A DNA stretch of 28,910 nucleotides from the NCBI GenBank assembly GCA_023228295.1, contig JALOBP010000033.1, forward strand, positions 1 to 28,910, written 5' to 3'. The position numbers and the translations under genes are program-made. The notes beneath the pieces were generated by a model. That model saw nothing but the letters and a program-made list of their open reading frames with translations. It ran no database searches and was not told the DNA's origin. This document shows positions 23,851-28,910 of this stretch, in pieces. The first letter of the stretch is position 1, and each line of letters opens with the position of its first letter. The stretch comes from Methanoregula sp. (GTDB taxonomy: Archaea > Halobacteriota > Methanomicrobia > Methanomicrobiales > Methanospirillaceae).

Positions 23851-24104
23851 CAGAGCGCCGGTCGAAGACCGGGACAGAGGTCCCGCTCTCACTCCTCCCG
23901 CAGGCCATTGCCTGCCGGATCCGCGAGGGGGGTACGGTCGTGTACCGCATCCGTGTTGTGCGGACCCGCTGGCATCACTACAACGTGACCGTGCGGACGC
24001 GGCTCACCAGGAAGGAACTGGCGCCGGTGGAGGTTGCCGTATTCTCCGCGGCTGCAGAAAAGACAGGCCCAACAAGGCGGGCCGGCCGGGGGTGCGCCGC
24101 ATGA
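23847..24104 (+). CDS. unknown small basic protein
   Basis: An 85-residue, Arg-rich protein with no recognised domain. The central part, CRIREGGTVVYRIRVVRTRWHHYNVTVRTRLTRKEL, predicts three or four beta strands with alternating basic and hydrophobic residues, as in small nucleic-acid-binding beta folds. Both its ends overlap neighbouring genes by four bases (ATGA), so its translation is coupled to both. The start overlap and phase conservation are the main support for it being real. Function is unknown; I infer work together with its neighbours. Confidence 0.6.
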   Translation: MTERRSKTGTEVPLSLLPQAIACRIREGGTVVYRIRVVRTRWHHYNVTVRTRLTRKELAPVEVAVFSAAAEKTGPTRRAGRGCAA

Positions 24105-24802
24105 GTAAGGGAATACCTTCAAAAAAGGCATTCGATGCCGCGGTTGCTATTGCCAGCACCCGCGGGCAGATCACTTTTTTACAGGACTGGCCCGGTTCTT
24201 TCTGCGATTTCCTGGTCATGACCCCGTACGGGATCCTTGCCGTCTCTGTAAAAAGGACGCGGCGTATCCGGGCGGAAGTGGCCGAGATCGCGATGGACTT
24301 TAACGAGACCCTCAACATGATCCGGGCGGCGGACCACTGTCCCGGCATTTATTGCGAGTTCTGGCTCTGGTCCCCGTACGGGACGATGCGGTTCTTCGAA
24401 GTCGAGGGGTTCCGGCTCACCGAGCTCGGCCTGACCGGGCTGCCGCTTGTCCCTCTGGTCACCGGAAAATTTTCCGGGCAGCCGGGCAACAGCACGGAAA
24501 CACCGGCAACCCTGCCGGGCATCGTGCAGGCCGGACAAACGGATTCACCGGAAAAAGGACCGGGCACAACAACCGGCCGGAAAAACCCGGCCGCGATCTC
24601 GCTGGTCCCTGCCCCGGCCCAGCCGGCTCCCCCCGAGCCGCATTACATCCAGTACCTGCGGCACAGGAACGCTGAGATCCAGCGGAAAAATGAGGAGGCC
24701 GCGGTGACCGGTGGGAAACCGGTTGCCGGGCCCACCCCCGTCCTGCCAGGTCCCGGGGAGGAGGGATCCCCGGCGGAGAACAGCCCTCCCGGGAGGGCAT
24801 GA
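24101..24802 (+). CDS. unknown protein, possible degenerate PD-(D/E)XK-like fold
   Basis: A 233-residue protein. The N-terminal 120 residues look globular: a helix (SKKAFDAAVAIASTRG), then SFCDFLVMTPYGILAVSVKRTRR, a helix, and IYCEFWLWSPYGTMRFFEVEGFR. The string D-x(8-13)-x-S-V-K resembles the core of restriction-type or Holliday-junction-resolvase folds, but the usual Glu before xK is Ser, so activity is doubtful. The two strands share a [FY]C[DE]F-x4-[ST]PYG pattern, suggesting an internal duplication. The C-terminal half is Pro-rich and likely disordered except for HYIQYLRHRNAEIQRKNEE. The ATG overlaps the preceding stop. Function unknown. Confidence 0.6.
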   Translation: MSKGIPSKKAFDAAVAIASTRGQITFLQDWPGSFCDFLVMTPYGILAVSVKRTRRIRAEVAEIAMDFNETLNMIRAADHCPGIYCEFWLWSPYGTMRFFEVEGFRLTELGLTGLPLVPLVTGKFSGQPGNSTETPATLPGIVQAGQTDSPEKGPGTTTGRKNPAAISLVPAPAQPAPPEPHYIQYLRHRNAEIQRKNEEAAVTGGKPVAGPTPVLPGPGEEGSPAENSPPGRA

Positions 24803-24833
24803 TCCATCCGGGGCCATTTCCGCCCCCGATCAC

Positions 24834-25290
24834 CCTTTTTTCCGGGATTTTTGTGTCTCATTCGGGTTTTTGTGTGTCTCAGTCCTGGAACGGAGCGCAT
24901 TTCACGACCTGATGGCTGGTTATCTCCCGTTTTACTCCCGGAAACCTGCCTCTTTGGGTCTCTTTGGCTGGCGGAAAAGAGGGTCTGACGTGCCGGGGGA
25001 TGTGGAGCCGGAGGGGCATCTTTGGCACCCGGGTATTCATGGTTGATTATTTCCCCGCCGAATGATGTCCATCTGGGAGGGGTAGGCTCATCCGGAGTCA
25101 TTTTGAACTCTGATTGGCCTTTTTTCCGGGATTTTTGTGTCTCATTCGGGTTTTCGTGTGTCTCATTCCTGGAACGGAGCGCATTTCACGACCTGACGGC
25201 TGATTATCTCCCGTTTTGCTCCCGGAAACCTGCCTCTTTGGGTCTCTTTGGTTGGCGGAAAAGAGGGTGCAACATGCTGGGGGAGGTGGG
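24834..25290. repeat. 150-bp direct repeat, 284-bp offset, in a noncoding kilobase
   Basis: 24834-24984 and 25118-25268 match with only six differences; similarity fades near 25290. Both start with CCTTTTTTCCGGGATTTTTG. In the minus-strand frame, which is open through both copies, four of the six differences are third-position and silent. The area 24803-25846 otherwise shows no gene I can support; several open frames at 25300-25770 lack family features and a credible start. Confidence 0.8.
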
Positions 25291-25846
25291 GGGATCCCGG
25301 GGACTCCCGCCTGCTTCATCAGAAAGCCCGGCACTTCACGGCGGAACTCCCTCATCACCCTCAACAGATCCCCCTGACCGCAGCGTACATCTCATCCCCG
25401 GAATCTGTCCCTGAAAATTTCAGCCGCGTTGCATGGAACCGTGATTCCCTGCTCCAGATGAACTCCCAGGAAAATCTGATCTCATCGTGGATGAACGGTA
25501 CAGAATCTTCCACCGGTGCCCACGGGAATGGCGATGGGATTTTTTTCTTCCGCTGCAGGGCCCGGTCTCTGCAGGTACCCAGCGGGAGGACCAGCCAGAT
25601 GACCGACACCGGCATTCCCGGGCAGAGCAGGTTTTCCCGGACATCCTCTGCATGGGGGCCCATGCCGGAAAATTCCAGGATTCCCGGTGCGGGCTCACGG
25701 CATGCCGTAATTTCGGACAGACAGATTTTAACCGCGATAATTCTGGTTAAATCATTTTACCCGGAATAAGATTGTTGCACCATAAACACGGGAGCGATTT
25801 ACTCGTGCAGACGGGAAGTGAAGTACGTCACGTAAAAAAGGATATT

Positions 25847-26107
25847 TCAATACGCTTCATCGTGGTGGGTATAATCAACGAGAGTAATTTTCTGGTTTTT
25901 CTTATCGATTTTATAGATGAGGACATAATGCCCGATATGGAGCCGCCAGAATCCCTTGAGGGGTTGTTTGAGTGGTTTTCCGGTTTCCGGATTTTCTGAC
26001 AGTTCCAGCAACTTCTTCTCGATCTGACCGAACCGTGCAGAATCTTTCTTCCACATTTTCCTGAATATGGCCTCTACCTTTGGCTCCGGGTCTATCGTAT
26101 AGATCAT
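25847..26107 (-). CDS. RelE/ParE-type toxin
   Basis: An 86-residue toxin of normal family length. Helical IFRKMWKKDSARFGQIEKKLLELSENP is followed by the strand pair KPLKQPLKGFWRLHIGHYVLIYKIDKKNQKITLVDYTHHDEAY. The WRLHIGHYVLIY core with its Arg and Tyr, and the terminal YTHHDEAY, are the archaeal RelE signature (relatives of Pyrococcus aRelE and MjRelE). It should cut mRNA in the ribosomal A site when free of antitoxin. Its ATG overlaps the antitoxin stop by four bases, as usual for such modules. Confidence 0.9.
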   Translation of the reverse strand: MIYTIDPEPKVEAIFRKMWKKDSARFGQIEKKLLELSENPETGKPLKQPLKGFWRLHIGHYVLIYKIDKKNQKITLVDYTHHDEAY

Positions 26108-26430
26108 TGCTTGATATTCCGGATGAAATCTTCCATCGAGGGATAGGTTTTTCTTTTTCCTTTTGTGAGTCCCGCATCAATTTCTTTTATTTTTTTCACA
26201 TAGGCTGGTTTTATTGCCGATTCCGGAGGATAGGCAGCCTCGTCTATTTTTTCTTCGATGCGTTCGAGCCTGAAAAGAATGTCAGAAAGGATTTTTTCAA
26301 TATTCCGGGTGCCGGGAGCACCAGGCGCAGACTCCATTACGCATGGGAAGGTTTCACTGACGGAAGATGATTTCCGTACTGATTTTGCACGCCGGGCTTT
26401 TTTTGGCGGGATTGTATCGGAATATTGCAT
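26104..26430 (-). CDS. RelB-like antitoxin
   Basis: A 108-residue protein. The N-terminus is basic and probably unfolded, the middle predicts a coiled helix (IEKILSDILFRLERIEEKIDEA), and the C-terminus, YVKKIKEIDAGLTKGKRKTYPSMEDFIRNI, is the typical toxin-binding tail of archaeal RelB/DUF-type antitoxins. It is longer than many RelB proteins, mostly at the N-terminus; an internal Met near residue 32 is an alternative start. It lies directly before the toxin gene with a 4-bp overlap. It probably represses its own operon by binding upstream near 26440-26470. Confidence 0.85.
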   Translation of the reverse strand: MQYSDTIPPKKARRAKSVRKSSSVSETFPCVMESAPGAPGTRNIEKILSDILFRLERIEEKIDEAAYPPESAIKPAYVKKIKEIDAGLTKGKRKTYPSMEDFIRNIKQ

Positions 26431-26639
26431 GCCAGTAGTTTCATTGGGTTTTTCTCTTCAATAGTCTTTTTGTCGGCTCCCGAACTGATCCGGGTTTGTG
26501 TGAATGTACCGGGGGGTTTGATGCGTCAACCGGGGCTCATCGCACATTGCCTGAGTGGGTTTCCTCCGGAGGTTAAGAGAAATACAAAACCTGGCATCTT
26601 AATCTCTTCCGGGTACAATCTCACTAAAAGGCAGGTCCG

Positions 26640-28910
26640 ATGAAATCTCTCCCTCACGGTCTCTATGAACAACTCATCAATACCCATCTCGAAGAAAAAC
26701 TCCGGAAACAGGGAATAACGATCAGTAAGGACGCCCTGAAAAATTTTGATTCACCGGTTCTTCTTGCGCAATACCTCGGCCCGGTCCTGAAAAAGTCCCT
26801 GGAATTCCTGGAGGATTCCCAAGGCTCGACAATCGCTGAACAGATTGCGTGCTGCAACGAGATCATCCGGCTTCTCGCAACAATAACCAAAGAAGAATGT
26901 CTCGTCCAGTGCGTGATCCCTGAAGATGGAGAAATTCTCCTCTCCATTAGTGACGAAAAAGGTTCGGCATCCCGGCCCGTCACTCCCCTTTCGCAGAGCA
27001 GCCTCTTCACCGGCTCCGCTCATGAGCCAAGCCTGATCCAGGAGCTTAAGGCAGAGATCCTTTCAGCCGACCGGATTGACATTCTCGTCTCGTTCATAAA
27101 ATGGAGTGGCATCCGGCTCCTCATGAACGAACTTAAGCAGTTCTGTGAGCAGGGCGGCCGGCTGCGGGTCATCACGACCGCCTATACTGGCGCGACGGAC
27201 GTAAAGGCCATTGATTTTCTTTCGTCCCTGCCGAACGCGGAGGTGCGAATTTCTTATGATACGGCGCACACCCGGCTGCATGCAAAAGCCTACTATTTCG
27301 AGCGGGACTCCGGGTTCTCCACCGCGTATGTCGGGTCATCGAACATATCGAACCCCGCGATCACCTCGGGCCTTGAGTGGAATGTAAAACTGACAGAGAA
27401 AGATTCGAAGCCGCTGATCCGGAAGATCCAGGCATCGTTTGAGAGTTACTGGAATGATCCGGAATTTCTGGGGTATGGGGAGAAAGACCGGGCAATGTTT
27501 GAGGAGGCAGTCCGGAAGGAACGGAGGGGATCCACTGATGCGGGGATGCCGTACTTCTTCGACATCACCCCCTTTCCGTTCCAGAAAGAAATTCTTGAAC
27601 GACTGCACGCGGAGCGGACAATCCACAACCGTTTTAAGAATTTAGTCGTGGCAGCGACCGGAACCGGAAAGACCGTCATCTCTGCATTTGATTTCCGCCG
27701 GTTCCGCGAGACGAATCCCCGGGCCCGGCTGCTCTTTGTTGCCCATCGCGAAGAGATCCTGAAGCAGAGTCTTGCAACGTTCCGGGGGATTCTCAAAGAC
27801 CAGAACTTCGGTGATATCAGCATTGCCGGGAAAATCCCTTCGCAGATCGATCACGTCTTCATGTCCATCCAGACGTTCAACAGTTCCGAGTTTTCCGGCC
27901 GGACTCCTCCCGATTATTACGATTACATCATTGTGGATGAATTCCATCACGCGGCAGCAGTCTCGTACCAGCATCTCCTGTCGTATTACCAACCGAAGAT
28001 CCTGCTCGGGCTGACGGCAACACCGGAGCGGATGGACAATCTCGACATCTTAAGCTGGTTCGATGGCCGGATTGCCGCAGAGATCCGGCTTACGGAAGCC
28101 ATCGGGAGAAATCTCCTTGCACCCTTCCATTATTTCGGTGTCGCGGATTCGGTTGACCTTGATGATGTGGAGTGGTCACGCGGGAGATACAACCAGAGCG
28201 TGCTCTCGAAACGCTATACGGGGAATGACGAGCGGGCCGGTCTCATTGCCCGTTCGCTCAAAAAATATGTGACGGAGATTGACGAGATCATTGGTCTTGG
28301 CTTTTGCGTGAGTATCGAGCATGCAAAGTACATGGCGGAGATCTTTTCAAAAATCGGGATTCCCTCACTCTCCCTGAGTTCCGATAGCCCGGATGATGTG
28401 CGGAGGACGGTCCAGCAACGATTACGATCGAAAGAGATCCGGTTCATCTTCGTTGTTGACCTGTACAACGAAGGCGTGGATATTCCCGAAGTGAACACGA
28501 TCCTGTTCCTCCGTCCAACCGAGAGCATGACCATCTTTTTGCAGCAACTTGGAAGAGGGCTCCGGCTCTGTCCCGGCAAGGAGTGTCTCACGGTGCTGGA
28601 TTTTGTCGGGCGGCAGCATGCGAATTATCATTTCGATGCAAAGTACCGTGCCCTGCTTGCGGATGCCCACGTACCGGTTGTCCAGCAGATCCGGGAGAAT
28701 ACCTTCTCACTTCCCCCGGGATGTTTCATCACGCTGGAGAAGGTTGCCCGGGAGACGGTGCTTGAACATATTGAGCGGGCGCTTACGAAGTGGAGGGGGC
28801 TCGTGCAGAAGGTTGGGCGGTTTGAAGCAGATTCCGGAAAGACGCTGGATGTAAAGAACTTCCTTGAGTATCAAAAACTCGAACCCCGGGAGATCTATGG
28901 GAAGTCCAGT
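26640..28910 (+). CDS. PLD-DEAD/DEAH helicase (DUF3427 type), 3' end beyond the window
   Basis: At least 757 residues, open at the right edge; relatives are about 1000-1050 long with a C-terminal DUF3427. Residues 1-110 are helical. A phospholipase D-like nuclease domain covers about 130-270 (HAK at 214-216, GSSN at 232-235, GLEWNVK). The helicase follows: Walker A ATGTGKT at 339-345, DEFHH box at 433-437, TATPER at 459-464, EGVDIP at 611-616 and QQLGRGLR at 635-642. This is the SF2 helicase fused to a PLD nuclease seen in defence and repair contexts. The start is the ATG with GGCAGGTC just upstream. A fusion of nuclease and ATP-driven translocase suggests DNA cleavage; target unknown. Confidence 0.9.
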   Translation, partial: MKSLPHGLYEQLINTHLEEKLRKQGITISKDALKNFDSPVLLAQYLGPVLKKSLEFLEDSQGSTIAEQIACCNEIIRLLATITKEECLVQCVIPEDGEILLSISDEKGSASRPVTPLSQSSLFTGSAHEPSLIQELKAEILSADRIDILVSFIKWSGIRLLMNELKQFCEQGGRLRVITTAYTGATDVKAIDFLSSLPNAEVRISYDTAHTRLHAKAYYFERDSGFSTAYVGSSNISNPAITSGLEWNVKLTEKDSKPLIRKIQASFESYWNDPEFLGYGEKDRAMFEEAVRKERRGSTDAGMPYFFDITPFPFQKEILERLHAERTIHNRFKNLVVAATGTGKTVISAFDFRRFRETNPRARLLFVAHREEILKQSLATFRGILKDQNFGDISIAGKIPSQIDHVFMSIQTFNSSEFSGRTPPDYYDYIIVDEFHHAAAVSYQHLLSYYQPKILLGLTATPERMDNLDILSWFDGRIAAEIRLTEAIGRNLLAPFHYFGVADSVDLDDVEWSRGRYNQSVLSKRYTGNDERAGLIARSLKKYVTEIDEIIGLGFCVSIEHAKYMAEIFSKIGIPSLSLSSDSPDDVRRTVQQRLRSKEIRFIFVVDLYNEGVDIPEVNTILFLRPTESMTIFLQQLGRGLRLCPGKECLTVLDFVGRQHANYHFDAKYRALLADAHVPVVQQIRENTFSLPPGCFITLEKVARETVLEHIERALTKWRGLVQKVGRFEADSGKTLDVKNFLEYQKLEPREIYGKSS

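Noticed and set aside
22948..23892. 314-codon minus-strand frame
   Set aside because: It is antisense to the unknown operon, has no family features and a Pro/Arg-rich GC-driven composition.
25248..25769. 173-codon plus-strand frame and its minus-strand counterpart
   Set aside because: It begins inside the direct repeat, has no SD and no protein-like pattern or known motif.
1..28910. tRNA or rRNA genes
   Set aside because: I saw no cloverleaf with a TTC-type T-loop or conserved rRNA segment while reading both strands, though a dedicated search was not possible.

Overview
The window looks like chromosomal DNA from a methanogenic archaeon of the order Methanomicrobiales, probably near Methanoregula. 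This is inferred from family content: DUF4013, CxxC-x17-CxxC zinc-ribbon, Stig1-like Cys-rich and PutP-type symporter proteins, and winged-helix regulators of the archaeal type. It is also inferred from moderate-to-high GC with AT-rich promoters and from archaeal TATA boxes placed about 27-31 nt before start codons, as expected for leaderless mRNAs. No rRNA, tRNA or CRISPR array was seen.

Region 1 (1-9.6 kb) is mostly housekeeping and envelope. A three-gene minus-strand cluster encodes an FAD oxidoreductase, a family 2 glycosyltransferase and a PaaI-like thioesterase. Next come an anchored zinc-ribbon/Stig-like protein with a TTG start, a sodium:solute symporter preceded by a 34-residue one-helix protein (probable accessory subunit), an LctP-type permease and a DUF4013 membrane protein.

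Region 2 (8.6-13.2 kb) is a signalling module on the minus strand: a TerY-like vWA protein, a PP2C phosphatase and a COG4248-type kinase with helix-hairpin-helix C-terminus. They are translationally linked and followed by a protein with two GIY-YIG-like domains. The first three form a TerY-P-type triad; the GIY-YIG protein is a candidate effector.

Region 3 (13.4-19.5 kb) has two small zinc ribbons, a lipoprotein-like secreted protein, a SnoaL-like protein, an AroK-like kinase, a McrA-like SRA-HNH (type IV restriction-like) protein with one intact and one decayed HNH unit, and a multi-pass membrane protein.

Region 4 (19.5-28.9 kb) is accessory and repeat-rich. It holds a nucleotidyltransferase relic, two paralogous unknown small proteins with homologous leaders, a winged-helix regulator, five copies of a 117-bp tandem repeat, and an XRE regulator fused to an HNH relic, with a shared palindrome (GACTATAGTC) at two promoters. 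An operon of four unrecognised genes follows (22.9-24.8 kb), two of its junctions being ATGA overlaps. Then come a directly repeated 150-bp segment, a RelE/RelB-like toxin-antitoxin pair and a PLD-DEAD helicase of the DUF3427 type that runs off the right edge.

A repeat element also occurs in inverted copies at 3.9 and 15.4 kb, one with about 160 bp of extra sequence. The strongest candidates for new biology are the triad plus tandem GIY-YIG gene, the four-gene unknown operon, and the XRE/palindrome/paralogue locus.
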